DNA of 64,000 nucleotides from Actinomycetota bacterium (GCA_947372165.1 CANBSP010000004.1:1-64000); one strand, 5' to 3'. Positions 40,360 to 51,219 are shown, counted from the first letter of the stretch. Program-made: numbers and translations. The notes: generated by a model from the sequence alone, not told the origin.

Positions 40360-41091
40360 ATGGCCCGCAGTGGTTATAAGAGAGTGCTCCTTAAACTTTC
40401 TGGTGAGGTATTTGGCGGCGAGAAAGGTATCGGCGTCGACCCAGTAGTTGTTGCAGATATTGCACGTCAGATCGCCGATGTTGTTCGCGGCGGAACCCAG
40501 ATTGCGATCGTTGTCGGTGGCGGTAATTACTTCCGTGGCGCCGAACTCCAACAATTAGGTATGGACCGCGCTCGCGCGGACTACATGGGCATGCTTGGCA
40601 CAGTGATGAACTGCCTCGCCCTCCAAGACTTTCTTGAAAAAGCTGGAATCCAAACTCGCGTGCAGACCGCCATCACCATGGGCCAGGTCGCCGAACCTTA
40701 TATTCCACTTCGTGCCATCCGACATCTTGATAAGAATCGCGTCGTGATCTTTGGCGCTGGCGCAGGAATGCCATTCTTCACAACCGATACTGTCGCAGCC
40801 CAGCGTGCGCTCGAAATTCATGCCGATGCGCTCTTGCTTGCTAAGAGTGGCGTTGATGGCGTTTACACCGCAGATCCCAAGAAGGATCCCACTGCGACAA
40901 AGTATGACTCGATCAGCTTTGATGAAGTCCTTGCAAAGTCACTAGCCGTGGCAGATGCAGCGGCCTTCAGTATCTGCCGTGAAAATAATCTTCCAATCAT
41001 CGTCTTCGATCTTAAAAACGACGGGAATATCGGTCGCGCCGTCCGTGGCGAAGCGATCGGCACACTCGTCGCAGCCCCTGTCAAGATTTAA
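40360..41091 (+). CDS. pyrH: Uridylate kinase
   Basis: Hexameric bacterial UMP kinase of the amino acid kinase fold, making UDP. Motifs are KLSGEVFGG near the N terminus, [10 protein letters not shown], and the C-terminal [13 protein letters not shown] chose the ATG giving [16 protein letters not shown] (243 residues), preceded by AAAGGAG; a frame starting at 40342 would translate its own ribosome binding site. It sits in the usual rpsB-tsf-pyrH-frr order. Confidence 0.96.
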   Translation: MARSGYKRVLLKLSGEVFGGEKGIGVDPVVVADIARQIADVVRGGTQIAIVVGGGNYFRGAELQQLGMDRARADYMGMLGTVMNCLALQDFLEKAGIQTRVQTAITMGQVAEPYIPLRAIRHLDKNRVVIFGAGAGMPFFTTDTVAAQRALEIHADALLLAKSGVDGVYTADPKKDPTATKYDSISFDEVLAKSLAVADAAAFSICRENNLPIIVFDLKNDGNIGRAVRGEAIGTLVAAPVKI

Positions 41092-41131
41092 AAAGAATTA
41101 AAAGTTCTACTCGTACTAGTGAGGAAATCCA

Positions 41132-41695
41132 ATGCCTGATCTCAATGAAATTCTCGTAGATGCTTCCGCCAAGATGGCGAAGGCGATCGAGGTTGCGAAG
41201 GAAGACTTCGGTGCCATCCGAACCGGTCGTGCACATCCAGGTATGTTCTCTAAGATCATGGTTGATTACTACGGCACTCTCACACCCCTTGCTCAACTCG
41301 CCTCTTTCCAAGTCCCAGAAGCTCGAATGGCACTTGTCTCTCCCTACGATAAGAGCGCCATGGGCTTGATCGAGCGCGCAATTCGCGAATCAGATCTCGG
41401 AGTAAATCCAGCGACCGATGGCGCCGTCATCCGTGTGAACTTTCCACAATTAACGGAAGAGCGTCGTAAGGATTACATCAAGGTTGCTCGTGGCAAGGCC
41501 GAAGATTCTAAAATCTCGATCCGCAATATCCGTCGATCAGCCATGGATACGATGGCAAAGATGGAGAAAGATGGCGATGTTGGCAAAGATGATATTGCCC
41601 GCTCGGAGAAGGATTTAGAGAAGATCACCACAGAACATGTGAATGAGATCGATAAGTTGCTCAAGCATAAAGAGACCGAGTTGCTCGAAGTCTAA
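41132..41695 (+). CDS. frr: Ribosome recycling factor
   Basis: Releases post-termination ribosomes together with EF-G. At 187 residues it shows the family core EDFGAIRTGRAHPGMFSKIMVDYYGTLTP (three-helix bundle with a beta domain) and the C-terminal EKDLEKITTEHVNEIDKLLKHKE helix. GAGGAAA precedes the ATG. cdsA begins 1 base after its stop codon. Confidence 0.97.
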   Translation: MPDLNEILVDASAKMAKAIEVAKEDFGAIRTGRAHPGMFSKIMVDYYGTLTPLAQLASFQVPEARMALVSPYDKSAMGLIERAIRESDLGVNPATDGAVIRVNFPQLTEERRKDYIKVARGKAEDSKISIRNIRRSAMDTMAKMEKDGDVGKDDIARSEKDLEKITTEHVNEIDKLLKHKETELLEV

Positions 41696-41696
41696 A

Positions 41697-42545
41697 ATGG
41701 AAGATATTCACTCGATCAACGATGCGATCAATAAGAAGGCTGGGCGAAATCTCGGCTCTTCCATTCTGGTCTCGGCGGCAATTATCGGGTTGGTCTTTGG
41801 TTCATTAGCGCTCCACCCACTTCTCTTTGCTGGACTTGTCACTATCGCTCTGATGATCGCAATCCGCGAACTCAATCATGCTTATCGAGTCGGGGGAGTA
41901 GATCTACCTGATTGGCTCTTAGTATCCACGGTGCCCATCACGATCGGCGCGGCATATTTTGGCAAGATCTCACTTCTTGCAGTTGCCATGGCCTTTGTGA
42001 CAACAAATGTCATGGTCGCATTGATGTTCATAAATCCCAAAGATTTCGTTAAGCGATCAACCGCTGCAGTCTTTGCAATCTTCTATATTCCCTTTCTTGG
42101 TGGCTTTCTCGTCTTGCTCTCTCACCACGACGATTCATTGGCCCGAATCTTGACCTTGGTCGTTCTCACTAGCTGTAATGACACCTTTGCCTATATCTCT
42201 GGCGTGCTCTTTGGTCGTCACCATTTAGCGCCGCACATTAGTCCGAAGAAGACATGGGAAGGCTTGATCGGTTCGGTCGTAGCCACCACTGTCGGTGCTT
42301 CGCTCGTCTTCCATTACTCACTCCACCGCCATTGGTGGCTCGGTGCAATTCTTGGCCTCATGGCAGTAGCAACTGCGACCTGCGGCGATCTGATCGAATC
42401 CGCGATGAAGCGCGATCTTCATATTAAAGATATGAGTAATTTCTTACCGGGCCATGGCGGTATCTTGGACCGGTTGGACTCCATCCTCTTCACTGCACCA
42501 ACAGTGTGGGCCGTGCTCGAACTCGTGAATCGATACAAGATATGA
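41697..42545 (+). CDS. cdsA: Phosphatidate cytidylyltransferase
   Basis: Membrane enzyme making CDP-diacylglycerol for phospholipid synthesis. It has about eight hydrophobic helices and the CdsA signature running from SPKKTWEG through [16 protein letters not shown] to [14 protein letters not shown] chose the ATG just after the frr stop (282 residues); the longer frame is antisense-like noise within frr. It overlaps rlmN by 4 bases (ATGA). Confidence 0.94.
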   Translation: MEDIHSINDAINKKAGRNLGSSILVSAAIIGLVFGSLALHPLLFAGLVTIALMIAIRELNHAYRVGGVDLPDWLLVSTVPITIGAAYFGKISLLAVAMAFVTTNVMVALMFINPKDFVKRSTAAVFAIFYIPFLGGFLVLLSHHDDSLARILTLVVLTSCNDTFAYISGVLFGRHHLAPHISPKKTWEGLIGSVVATTVGASLVFHYSLHRHWWLGAILGLMAVATATCGDLIESAMKRDLHIKDMSNFLPGHGGILDRLDSILFTAPTVWAVLELVNRYKI

Positions 42546-43666
42546 GTGATCTTCCCGAAATCAAACTCGTCTTTGATGAGCCAAAACAGCGCGTAAAGCC
42601 ACCGGCTCACTTCGCCGATCTAGATCCTGCAGCCCGTAAAGCCCTCGCCGTCGAACTCGGTATCCCGGGATTTCGCGCTAACCAGGCGGCGGTTCACTTC
42701 TTCACCCACTTCAATGACGATCCACAGTCATGGAGTGATATTCCCAAGGATCTGCGCGATCTGATGGCAGAGAAGTTCACGCCGAAGATGATCACACTTG
42801 TTCGTTCGGTCTCTGCTGATGGTGGTCGAACTCGTAAGGATTTGTGGAAGTTACACGATGGCGTTCTTGTTGAATCAGTGCTGATGCGTTACACCGATCG
42901 CACCACGGTCTGTATCTCATCACAAGCCGGATGTGGCATGAACTGCCCATTCTGTGCGACCGGACAAGGTGGACTTACACGTAACCTCACAGCTGGTGAG
43001 ATCACAGCTCAAGTAGTCGCAGCCGCCCGCGCCTGCGAACTCGGTGAGATGCCGGGTGGACCAACCAGACTCTCCAACGTTGTCTTTATGGGTATGGGCG
43101 AACCAATGGCGAACTACAACGCCGTGATGCGATCGATTCGTAACATCACTACAGCTCAACCAGATGGTCTTGGTATTGGCGCACGTTCTGTCACACTCTC
43201 AACCGTCGGACTCGTCAACGGTATCGAGAAGTTGATCGATGAAGATATTCCAGTCACTCTCGCTATCTCACTTCACACACCTGATGATGAACTGCGCGAC
43301 ACATTGGTGCCGATCAACTCTCGCTGGAAGGTTCGCGAAGTCTTGGAGGCTGCTGATAAGTATGCCGATAAGACTGGCCGGCGCTACTCGATCGAATATG
43401 CGATGATTAAAGATATTAATGATCAGGCCTGGCGTTCTGATCTCCTTGGTCGGTTACTTCGCAATCGCAATGCGCATGTGAATTTGATACCGCTCAATCC
43501 AACCCCTGGATCAAAGTGGACCGCCTCGCGTCCTGAGGATGAGGCTGAGTTCGTCCGTATCCTTGAGACCTATGGCGTGCCGGTCACGGTTCGCGATACT
43601 CGCGGCCGCGATATTGATGGCGCCTGTGGTCAATTGGCCGCCGCCGAAGTAACCTCTGAGGCATGA
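42542..43666 (+). CDS. rlmN: Dual-specificity 23S rRNA / tRNA adenine-C2 methyltransferase
   Basis: Radical SAM enzyme methylating A2503 of 23S rRNA and A37 of some tRNAs. The cluster motif is Cys131-x3-Cys135-x2-Cys138 (CGMNCPFC). The methyl-carrying cysteine near the C terminus lies in [10 protein letters not shown]. The GMGEP motif is present ([13 protein letters not shown]). At 374 residues it is typical. The start overlaps the cdsA stop, and the end overlaps the aldehyde dehydrogenase start by 4 bases. Confidence 0.95.
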   Translation: MSDLPEIKLVFDEPKQRVKPPAHFADLDPAARKALAVELGIPGFRANQAAVHFFTHFNDDPQSWSDIPKDLRDLMAEKFTPKMITLVRSVSADGGRTRKDLWKLHDGVLVESVLMRYTDRTTVCISSQAGCGMNCPFCATGQGGLTRNLTAGEITAQVVAAARACELGEMPGGPTRLSNVVFMGMGEPMANYNAVMRSIRNITTAQPDGLGIGARSVTLSTVGLVNGIEKLIDEDIPVTLAISLHTPDDELRDTLVPINSRWKVREVLEAADKYADKTGRRYSIEYAMIKDINDQAWRSDLLGRLLRNRNAHVNLIPLNPTPGSKWTASRPEDEAEFVRILETYGVPVTVRDTRGRDIDGACGQLAAAEVTSEA

Positions 43667-45090
43667 AATCTCTCTCTAACTTCATTAACGGCAAGGCCAC
43701 CCCAGCTCTCTCAGGTGCTACATCTGAAGTGATCAATCCTTCAACTGGGCAGGCATATGCAACGGCTCCAGTATCCGGCAGCGCAGATGTTGATAGCGCA
43801 ATGAAAGCAGCATCGGATGCCTTTGTTGATTGGCGAGATTCCACACCATCAGAGCGCCAACGCGCACTTCTGAAAATCGCTGATGCCTTCGAATCACGCG
43901 CCGATGAATTGATTGCAATCGAATCAGAAAATTGCGGTAAGCCGCTCTCACTTACTGCGACTGAAGAACTCCCACCCATGGTCGATCAGATTCGATTCTT
44001 CGCAGGAGCAGCAAGAAACCTTGAAGGTCGATCTGCTGGTGAATACATGAAGGGAATGACCTCATTTATTCGCCGCGAACCCATTGGCGTCTGCGCCCAA
44101 GTAACACCGTGGAACTATCCGATGTTGATGGCGGTCTGGAAGTGGGCTCCGGCGATTGCAGCGGGCAACACAGTTGTTCTTAAGCCAAGTGATACAACTC
44201 CTGCTTCAACAACGTGGATGGCAGAAGTAATGTCGGAATTCTTACCTGCAGGAGTCTTCAACGTGATCTGCGGAGATCGAGATACTGGGCGCGCACTGGT
44301 TGATCATCCAACACCTCAAATGGTCTCAATCACTGGCTCGGTTCGTGCCGGCATGGAAGTTGCGACTAATGCTGCAAAGGATTTAAAGAAGGTTCATCTA
44401 GAACTTGGTGGCAAGGCACCCGTTGTCGTCTTCGCTGATGCTGATCTTGCTGCTGCCGCCGAAGCAATCGCGATCGCTGGCTTCTTTAACGCTGGCCAGG
44501 ATTGCACTGCTGCAACTCGCGTCATGGTTGAAGCATCTGCCTATGATGATTTTGTCGTACTTCTAGGCCAACAAGCTCGCGAGAACATCACTACTGGTGG
44601 ACCGACTGAAGATGTGCTCTATGGCCCGGTAAATAGCGCCAACCAACTTGCTCGCGTCGCAGGCTTTGTTGAGCGAACACCTTCGCACGCCACCATAGTT
44701 GCCGGCGGGACCCAAGTTGATCGTCCTGGTTATTTCTGGAATCCCACTGTTATTGCTGGCCTGCATCAAGATGATGAGATGATCCAGAACGAGATCTTTG
44801 GTCCAGTGATCACCATTCAGAAGTTTGTCGATGAGAAGGAAGCGGTTCGCTTCGCAAATGGCGTTGCCTACGGCCTGGCATCATCTGTCTGGACGAGCAA
44901 CCACTCGCGCGCAATGCGGATGGCGAAGGCCTTTGACTTTGGTTGTGTCTGGATCAATACCCATATTCCACTTGTTGCTGAGATGCCACATGGTGGCTTT
45001 AAGCACTCTGGCTATGGCAAGGATCTCGGCAGCTATGGCTTCGAGGATTACACCCGAATCAAGCATGTGATGACCAACCTCAACGCCTAA
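43663..45090 (+). CDS. Aldehyde dehydrogenase, probable gamma-aminobutyraldehyde type
   Basis: NAD(P)-dependent aldehyde dehydrogenase, 475 residues. The general base is Glu247 (LELGGK) and the nucleophile Cys281 (GQDCTAATR). The C-terminal segment [21 protein letters not shown] resembles gamma-aminobutyraldehyde dehydrogenases of putrescine breakdown; betaine aldehyde dehydrogenase is the main alternative. It begins within the rlmN stop codon (ATGA), an odd partner for a catabolic enzyme. No polyamine aminotransferase or transporter lies nearby, so the substrate is uncertain. Confidence 0.85.
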   Translation: MKSLSNFINGKATPALSGATSEVINPSTGQAYATAPVSGSADVDSAMKAASDAFVDWRDSTPSERQRALLKIADAFESRADELIAIESENCGKPLSLTATEELPPMVDQIRFFAGAARNLEGRSAGEYMKGMTSFIRREPIGVCAQVTPWNYPMLMAVWKWAPAIAAGNTVVLKPSDTTPASTTWMAEVMSEFLPAGVFNVICGDRDTGRALVDHPTPQMVSITGSVRAGMEVATNAAKDLKKVHLELGGKAPVVVFADADLAAAAEAIAIAGFFNAGQDCTAATRVMVEASAYDDFVVLLGQQARENITTGGPTEDVLYGPVNSANQLARVAGFVERTPSHATIVAGGTQVDRPGYFWNPTVIAGLHQDDEMIQNEIFGPVITIQKFVDEKEAVRFANGVAYGLASSVWTSNHSRAMRMAKAFDFGCVWINTHIPLVAEMPHGGFKHSGYGKDLGSYGFEDYTRIKHVMTNLNA

Positions 45091-45120
45091 TCTGGCGATC
45101 CATCTAGATTTCTAGGCAGG

Positions 45121-45126
45121 TACTCT
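45121..45126 (+). promoter_or_regulatory. -10 box of dxr, leaderless configuration
   Basis: TACTCT ends exactly 6 bases before the dxr GTG, and there is no Shine-Dalgarno. The predicted transcript starts at the start codon and would run through rseP. Confidence 0.45.
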
Positions 45127-45132
45127 TAGCAC

Positions 45133-46275
45133 GTGAGAGAGATCGTTATCCTTGGATCCACAGGTTCTATTGGCGTCCAAGCGCTCGAACTCGTCGATGC
45201 CAATCCTGATCTATTCCGCGTTGTTGGACTGAGCGCTGGCTCCCAGAATCTTCCATTGCTCTTTGAGCAAGTCCGTAAATATCGCGTACCTATAGTTGGG
45301 ACGACTGCTAGTCGTGATGCGTGGGCGCCTCTTGCTGGCGAGGTAGCCGTCATCGATGGCCCTTCTGCCTCAACTGAGATCGCTGCGATCAGTTGTGACA
45401 TTGTTCTTAATGCAATCACTGGATCGATCGGACTTGGACCGACCCTTGCGGCCCTTGGCGCTGGTAACAAGGTAGCCCTTGCTAATAAGGAGTCGCTCGT
45501 TGCAGGTGGGCCGCTGGTCATGGCCTATGGAGCCGATCGAATTATTCCCGTTGATTCCGAACACTCGGCGCTCTTCCAAGCACTGCTCGCTGGCAAACGC
45601 GATGATGTTAAAAAACTTATTCTTACTGCAAGTGGTGGCGCATTCCGCGATCGCCAAGATCTGAGCAACGTCACCTTAGATGAAGCCCTTGCTCATCCAA
45701 CATGGTCGATGGGGCCGATGGTCACGATCAACTCAGCTACCTTGATGAACAAAGGACTTGAAATAATCGAAGCTCACTATCTCTTCGATATTCCATACTC
45801 AAAGATCGAAGCAGTAATCCATCCGCAATCCATCATTCATTCAATGGTGGAATATATCGACGGTTCAACATTGGCCCAGATGAGCCCACCTAATATGAAG
45901 GGGCCAATCGGTTATGCCCTTGGCTATCCCGATCGAGTAAAGGGCGCTACTTCTCCGATGAATTGGGCCCAGAAGCAGACCCTAGATTTTGCACCAATTG
46001 ATATGACTCGATTTGAGGCGGTCTCTCTTGCTCAAAGTGCGGGGGAGTTGGGATCAATCGCAACTGCGACACTCAATGCCGCTAATGAGGTTGCGGTCGC
46101 AGCCTTTATCAAAGGTCACCTGCCATTTTCAGGAATTGTTGAGATTAGTAAGCGAGTATTGGCTGATGTGGATAAGAGTTCACGTGGTGAGGTTCGAGAT
46201 ATCGCTGATGTCAGTGCTGTTGAAGAGAATGCTCGCATGATGGCAGATCGATATATAAAGGAGCTCTCACACTAA
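45133..46275 (+). CDS. dxr: 1-deoxy-D-xylulose 5-phosphate reductoisomerase
   Basis: Second step of the MEP isoprenoid pathway. The NADPH-binding motif GSTGSIG is at about residues 8-14. The catalytic segment VDSEHSALFQ, the flexible-loop region TLDEALAHPTWSMG, and the metal-binding site NKGLEIIEAHYLF are intact. At 380 residues it is typical. The start is GTG. It shares one base with the next gene and lies near ispG, another MEP gene. Confidence 0.96.
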   Translation: MREIVILGSTGSIGVQALELVDANPDLFRVVGLSAGSQNLPLLFEQVRKYRVPIVGTTASRDAWAPLAGEVAVIDGPSASTEIAAISCDIVLNAITGSIGLGPTLAALGAGNKVALANKESLVAGGPLVMAYGADRIIPVDSEHSALFQALLAGKRDDVKKLILTASGGAFRDRQDLSNVTLDEALAHPTWSMGPMVTINSATLMNKGLEIIEAHYLFDIPYSKIEAVIHPQSIIHSMVEYIDGSTLAQMSPPNMKGPIGYALGYPDRVKGATSPMNWAQKQTLDFAPIDMTRFEAVSLAQSAGELGSIATATLNAANEVAVAAFIKGHLPFSGIVEISKRVLADVDKSSRGEVRDIADVSAVEENARMMADRYIKELSH

Positions 46276-47465
46276 TGTTGGCGATCATCGGCGTATTGGC
46301 ATTTGTTGTCGCACTTCTACTCTCTGTGATGCTTCACGAATTGGGTCACTTCCTCTTTGCCAAGCACTACGGCATGAAGGTGACTGAGTTCTTCCTCGGA
46401 TTCGGCAAGCGCATCTGGTCCTTTACACGAGGCGAGACTGAATTTGGCGTGAAGGCGATTCCCGCGGGTGGATATTGTCGGATCGTCGGAATGTCCTCGC
46501 GCGAAGAGCTCACCATCGAGGATTCAGATCGCGCCTTCTATAAGGCATCTGTCGGCAAGCGACTTGTTGTACTCGGAGCAGGATCTGCTCTCCACTTCGT
46601 TCTCGCCTTCGTTCTCCTCTTTACTCTCTTCTCTGCTGTCGGGACAGCAGCACTCACCACTACCGTTGATCAAGTCGCTGCTTGCTACACCACCGTCAAT
46701 GGTGAGTGTCCAGCAAGTGAGGCGCTCTTACCAGCAAAGGTAGCCGGAATTCTTCCGGGGGATCGATTCACGGCGATCAATGGCAAGGAGATTACAAACT
46801 GGGCGAAAGATGTAAAGGTCTTACGCACCAGTCCAGGAGTTCCTGTTGATCTCACCTTGATTCGCGATGGCAAGACGATGGTCATCACCCTTACTCCGAC
46901 TCCAGAAGTTGTGAACGGTAAGACGATCGGCATCATTGGCGTTATCAATCAGCTCGGAATGCTGCGGCAGAACCCAGTTGATTCCGTAGTGCATTCCTGG
47001 CAGTTAGGACGAGATCTCTTCACGAGCTCGATCTCTTCCTTAATCTCTCTGCCCAGCAAGATCCCTGCTCTCGTCAGTGAGACCTTTGGTGGAAAGAAGC
47101 GTGACCCACAAGGCCTCGTTGGCGTTGTCGGTGTAGCTCAGGCTTCGGCTCAGACTGTCGGAGATAATAAGTTGGCTTGGAATGAGCGGATCGCTCAATT
47201 CATCATGATTATCGCCAGCCTCAATATCTTCGTAGGTATCTTCAATCTTCTCCCGCTCCTGCCACTTGATGGCGGTCACATGGCGATCGCAATCGTCGAT
47301 GGGATCCGTAATACCTGGGCCCGCCTACGTCGCCGTCAGAGCCCTCGCCCGATAGATGTGGAGGCGCTCACACCCATCACAATCGTGGTCTTCCTCTTCC
47401 TCGCAGCGCTCTCGATCCTGCTTCTCGCCGCTGATATTTTCAATCCTGTGCATTTTAATCTCTAA
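46275..47465 (+). CDS. rseP: Site-2 protease, M50 family (RseP/Rip1-like)
   Basis: Intramembrane zinc metalloprotease that cleaves membrane-bound regulators such as anti-sigma factors. The HExxH motif is at residues 21-25 (HELGH) in the first helix. A PDZ domain occupies about 125-215, and the third zinc ligand region is NLLPLLPLDGGH. At 396 residues it matches actinobacterial Rip1. It sits between dxr and ispG, the universal actinobacterial context. Its target anti-sigma factor is not in this window. Confidence 0.93.
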   Translation: MLAIIGVLAFVVALLLSVMLHELGHFLFAKHYGMKVTEFFLGFGKRIWSFTRGETEFGVKAIPAGGYCRIVGMSSREELTIEDSDRAFYKASVGKRLVVLGAGSALHFVLAFVLLFTLFSAVGTAALTTTVDQVAACYTTVNGECPASEALLPAKVAGILPGDRFTAINGKEITNWAKDVKVLRTSPGVPVDLTLIRDGKTMVITLTPTPEVVNGKTIGIIGVINQLGMLRQNPVDSVVHSWQLGRDLFTSSISSLISLPSKIPALVSETFGGKKRDPQGLVGVVGVAQASAQTVGDNKLAWNERIAQFIMIIASLNIFVGIFNLLPLLPLDGGHMAIAIVDGIRNTWARLRRRQSPRPIDVEALTPITIVVFLFLAALSILLLAADIFNPVHFNL

Positions 47466-47483
47466 TACGGCAGAATAACGATC

Positions 47484-48635
47484 ATGGTTGATCTTGGAAT
47501 TCCATCAGCACCACTTCCTACTCTTGCGCCACGTCGTAAGAGCAAGCAGCTCAAGGTCGGCAGTGTTCTTGTCGGCGGAGATGCTCCGGTTAGCGTGCAA
47601 TCGATGTGCACCACACTTACCTCTGATGTGAATGCGACCCTTCAACAGATCGCCGAACTCACCGCCTCTGGTTGCCAGATCGTTCGCGTCGCAGTCCCTT
47701 CACAAGATGATGCTGATGCCCTCGCTCAGATTGCGAAGAAATCTCAGATCCCCGTGATCGCAGATATTCACTTCCAGCCAAAATATATCTTCGCCGCGAT
47801 CGATGCCGGGTGCGCTGCAGTTCGCGTCAATCCAGGCAATATCAAACAATTCGATGACAAGGTCAAAGAAGTTGCCAAGGCAGCAGGTGATGCCGGAATT
47901 CCTATCCGTATCGGCGTCAATGCTGGTTCACTCGATCCACGACTTCTCGCTAAATATGGCAAAGCAACACCAGAAGCGCTCGCTGAATCTGCACTCTGGG
48001 AGGCCTCGCTCTTTGAAGAGCATGGCTTCAGTGATATCAAGATCTCTGTGAAGCATCACGATCCCGTCACTATGGTGAAGGCTTATCGTCTACTTGCTGC
48101 GCAATGTGATTACCCACTCCACCTCGGCGTCACTGAAGCTGGCCCAATCTTCCAAGGCACGATCAAATCAGCAACTGCCTTCGGAATTCTCTTGGCTGAA
48201 GGAATTGGCGACACCATTCGAGTATCCCTCTCTGCGCCACCCGTTGAAGAGGTGAAGGTCGGTATCTCGATCCTTGAATCTCTCAATCTTCGTCAACGCA
48301 AACTCGAGATCGTCTCCTGCCCATCATGTGGTCGTGCTCAGGTCGATGTCTATACGCTCGCTGAGAAGGTCCAAGCTGGACTTCAAGGGATGACAGTCCC
48401 ATTACGCGTCGCTGTTATGGGATGCGTTGTGAATGGACCTGGTGAAGCACGTGAAGCAGATCTTGGTGTCGCATCTGGAAATGGCAAGGGCCAGATCTTT
48501 GTCAAGGGAGAAGTCATCAAGACTGTTCCGGAAGCAATGATCGTTGAGACCTTAATTGAAGAGGCGATGCGCTTAGCCGATGAGATGGAAGCTGCCGGAG
48601 TCGCATCTGGCGCACCTGAAGTCTCCGTTAAGTAA
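47484..48635 (+). CDS. ispG: 4-hydroxy-3-methylbut-2-enyl diphosphate synthase
   Basis: Iron-sulfur enzyme of the penultimate MEP step. The N-terminal TIM barrel starts near [15 protein letters not shown], and the C-terminal cluster-binding domain holds [10 protein letters not shown] and [11 protein letters not shown]. At 383 residues it is the short bacterial form. No Shine-Dalgarno is evident; CAGAAT ends 7 bases before the ATG, so it may be leaderless. Confidence 0.96.
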   Translation: MVDLGIPSAPLPTLAPRRKSKQLKVGSVLVGGDAPVSVQSMCTTLTSDVNATLQQIAELTASGCQIVRVAVPSQDDADALAQIAKKSQIPVIADIHFQPKYIFAAIDAGCAAVRVNPGNIKQFDDKVKEVAKAAGDAGIPIRIGVNAGSLDPRLLAKYGKATPEALAESALWEASLFEEHGFSDIKISVKHHDPVTMVKAYRLLAAQCDYPLHLGVTEAGPIFQGTIKSATAFGILLAEGIGDTIRVSLSAPPVEEVKVGISILESLNLRQRKLEIVSCPSCGRAQVDVYTLAEKVQAGLQGMTVPLRVAVMGCVVNGPGEAREADLGVASGNGKGQIFVKGEVIKTVPEAMIVETLIEEAMRLADEMEAAGVASGAPEVSVK

Positions 48636-48669
48636 GCCTGTACTCACTCATCTTCCTGTCTTGATTCGG

Positions 48670-48675
48670 TAAGGT
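48670..48675 (+). promoter_or_regulatory. -10 box of proS, leaderless configuration
   Basis: TAAGGT is separated by exactly 6 bases from the proS ATG, and no ribosome binding site is present. The -35 region is not recognisable. Confidence 0.45.
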
Positions 48676-48681
48676 TGCGCC

Positions 48682-50409
48682 ATGCTTCGTATGTCGACCT
48701 TACTTCTGCGCACTCTTCGTGATGATCCATCGGATGCTGAGGTTGCAAGCCATAGGCTCCTTGTACGCGCCGGGTATGTCCGACGAATCTCTGCCGGTAT
48801 CTACTCATGGTTGCCACTGGGCTACATCACCTTCCGCAATATCGAACGGGTTGTCCGAGAAGAGATGGATGCTGCTGGCTTCCAGGAAGTTCACTTCCCA
48901 TCCATGTTGCCAAAAGAACCTTACGAGCAGACCAACCGTTGGGAAGAGTATGGACCTGATCTCTTCCGCCTCAAAGATCGCAAGGGAAATGATTACCTCT
49001 TAGGGCCAACCCACGAAGAGATGTTCACCTTGATGGTGAAGGGTGAGTACTCCTCGTATAAAGATCTACCACTTTCGATCTATCAAATTCAGACAAAGTT
49101 CCGTGATGAACCACGCCCTCGCTCAGGAATTATTCGCGGCCGCGAATTCGTCATGAAGGACTCTTACTCCTTTGATACCGATGATGCCGGACTCGAGCTC
49201 TCTTACCAAAAGCATCGCGATGCCTATATCAAGACCTTTACTCGCCTCGGTCTTAACTTCAATATCGTTGCGGCGATGGCTGGCGCAATGGGTGGTTCTA
49301 AATCTGAAGAGTTCTTGGCGCCATGTCCAACCGGTGAAGATACCTACGTACTCTGCGAGAAGTGCGGATACGCTGCAAATGTTGAAGCGATGGTCACAAA
49401 GGTTGCACCTTTTGCGGGTAGCGCACCTGCTGCCATGGAGATCTTTGATTCTCCAAATACCCCAACTATTGATTCACTAGTCGACCTTCTCAATGAGAAG
49501 TTCGGTGGGGGATATAGCGCCGACCAAACGTTGAAGAATGTCATGGTGATGGCCGACGATAAGGCGATCTCGGTACTTGTCCCAGGCGATCGAGAAGTGG
49601 ATCTCAAGCGACTTGGTGCAAACCTCTCGGGCATCTCTGATCTTCGCCTCTTCGAGGATGCTGACTTTGTGAAGTTCCCTGGACTTGTTAAAGGCTATAT
49701 CGGACCACAAGATGCTAAGAAGTTTGGCATCACGATCTACGCCGATCCACGAATCGTGGTTGGATCGCATTGGGTGACGGGTGCAAACCAGAAGGATAAG
49801 CACATCCGCTATGTCACGAATGGTCGCGACTTTGAGGTCGATGCTTATATTGAAGCCGCAGAGATTCGCGCAGGTGATCTCTGTCCATCATGCAATGAGC
49901 CCGTCATCATTGATCGCGCCATTGAGATTGGCCATATCTTCCAACTTGGCCGCAAATATGCCGAGGCACTTGACCTCACTGTTCTTGATCAGAATGGTAA
50001 ATCTCAGGTTGTCACCATGGGCTCTTACGGAATTGGCGTTTCACGTGCAGTAGCTGCAATCGCCGAACAGACCCATGATGAGATCGGACTTAATTGGCCA
50101 CGTGAGATTGCACCTGCCGATGTGCATATTGTCGCAACCGGAAAAGATGAGTCGATCTTTGCAACAGGAGAGAAGATTGCGCTTGATTTAGAGGCCAAGG
50201 GCCTTCGTGTTATGTTTGATGATCGCAAGGATCCAAGCGCCGGCGTGAAGTTCAAAGATGCCGAATTGATTGGAATTCCATTTATTGTGATTGTCGGTAA
50301 GGCGCTCGCTGAAGGCAAGATTGAACTTCGAGTCCGCAAGAGCGGAGAGAAGAGCGAGATCGACGCAGCTACGGCTAGCGATACGATCTACAAGACTGTT
50401 ACCGCCTAA
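48682..50409 (+). CDS. proS: Prolyl-tRNA synthetase
   Basis: Class II synthetase charging tRNA-Pro; the cognate tRNA lies at the left end of the window. Motif 1 is near FRNIERVVREEMDAAG, motif 2 includes FRDEPRPRSGIIRGREFVMKDSYSF, and motif 3 GSYGIGVSR. An editing INS domain lies between motifs 2 and 3, so it is the bacterial type. At 575 residues it is normal. The N terminus MLRMSTLLLRTLRDDP matches the family start. The permease gene shares one base with its stop. Confidence 0.96.
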   Translation: MLRMSTLLLRTLRDDPSDAEVASHRLLVRAGYVRRISAGIYSWLPLGYITFRNIERVVREEMDAAGFQEVHFPSMLPKEPYEQTNRWEEYGPDLFRLKDRKGNDYLLGPTHEEMFTLMVKGEYSSYKDLPLSIYQIQTKFRDEPRPRSGIIRGREFVMKDSYSFDTDDAGLELSYQKHRDAYIKTFTRLGLNFNIVAAMAGAMGGSKSEEFLAPCPTGEDTYVLCEKCGYAANVEAMVTKVAPFAGSAPAAMEIFDSPNTPTIDSLVDLLNEKFGGGYSADQTLKNVMVMADDKAISVLVPGDREVDLKRLGANLSGISDLRLFEDADFVKFPGLVKGYIGPQDAKKFGITIYADPRIVVGSHWVTGANQKDKHIRYVTNGRDFEVDAYIEAAEIRAGDLCPSCNEPVIIDRAIEIGHIFQLGRKYAEALDLTVLDQNGKSQVVTMGSYGIGVSRAVAAIAEQTHDEIGLNWPREIAPADVHIVATGKDESIFATGEKIALDLEAKGLRVMFDDRKDPSAGVKFKDAELIGIPFIVIVGKALAEGKIELRVRKSGEKSEIDAATASDTIYKTVTA

Positions 50410-51185
50410 TGACCTTATCGATAGGCCACTGGATCTTTCTGGCAATTGCTGCCGGAATGGCTGGCTTCATCGATGCTATTGCAGGTGGCGGTGGCCTGAT
50501 TCAACTTCCCGCTCTTCTCATTGGGATATCCGATAAACCGATTCCAATGATCTTAGGTACCAATAAGGTGCCATCGATCTTCGGAACATCCTTTTCGGCA
50601 GCGGCATATTTTCGTCGGATTAAGCCTGATCTCCCTCTCACAGCATCAATGGCAATCCCAGCCTTTATTGGATCTGTCGCTGGTGCACGGCTTGCTGCTG
50701 AATTTCCTAAAGCGGTCTTTCGACCATTCATCGTGATCTTGTTGTTGCTCGTTGCGATCTATACCTGGAAGCGACCGCACCTTGGGATGGAAGAGAACCT
50801 CAAATTCACAGCCCCTATTCGCAGAGTTCTCGTCGCAGCCTTTGGTCTTGTGATCGGTTTCTACGATGGCATCTTTGGACCAGGCACCGGCTCCTTCCTC
50901 CTCTTTATTTTGGTCGGTCTCATTGGCTATGCATTTCTCAAAGCATCGGCAACGGCGAAGCTCGTCAATATCTCTACTAACTTTGCAGCCATCCTTACTT
51001 TCTCGGTCACGGGCCATATCTGGTGGCGAGTGGGACTTATTTTGGCGATCGCCAACGTCTCGGGTTCAATCCTTGGGTCGCGCTTGGCGATTCGTGGTGG
51101 CTCGCCCCTGGTTCGTAAAGTCTTCCTGGTTATGACATTTCTGTTGATCGCGAAAGTCGGTTATGATTGGTACAGCACCAGATAG
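50409..51185 (+). CDS. Sulfite exporter TauE/SafE family permease
   Basis: A 258-residue polytopic membrane protein with about seven or eight helices. The family repeats GFIDAIAGGGGLIQLPAL near the N terminus and GFYDGIFGPGTGSFLLF in the second half are clear. Members move small organic or sulfur anions, but the substrate cannot be told here. It is coupled to proS by a one-base overlap (TAATG), an unusual position between proS and the rimP-nusA operon. Confidence 0.88.
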   Translation: MTLSIGHWIFLAIAAGMAGFIDAIAGGGGLIQLPALLIGISDKPIPMILGTNKVPSIFGTSFSAAAYFRRIKPDLPLTASMAIPAFIGSVAGARLAAEFPKAVFRPFIVILLLLVAIYTWKRPHLGMEENLKFTAPIRRVLVAAFGLVIGFYDGIFGPGTGSFLLFILVGLIGYAFLKASATAKLVNISTNFAAILTFSVTGHIWWRVGLILAIANVSGSILGSRLAIRGGSPLVRKVFLVMTFLLIAKVGYDWYSTR

Positions 51186-51219
51186 ACCAGTTTGATACAA
51201 CTACATAGAAGGAAGTCCC

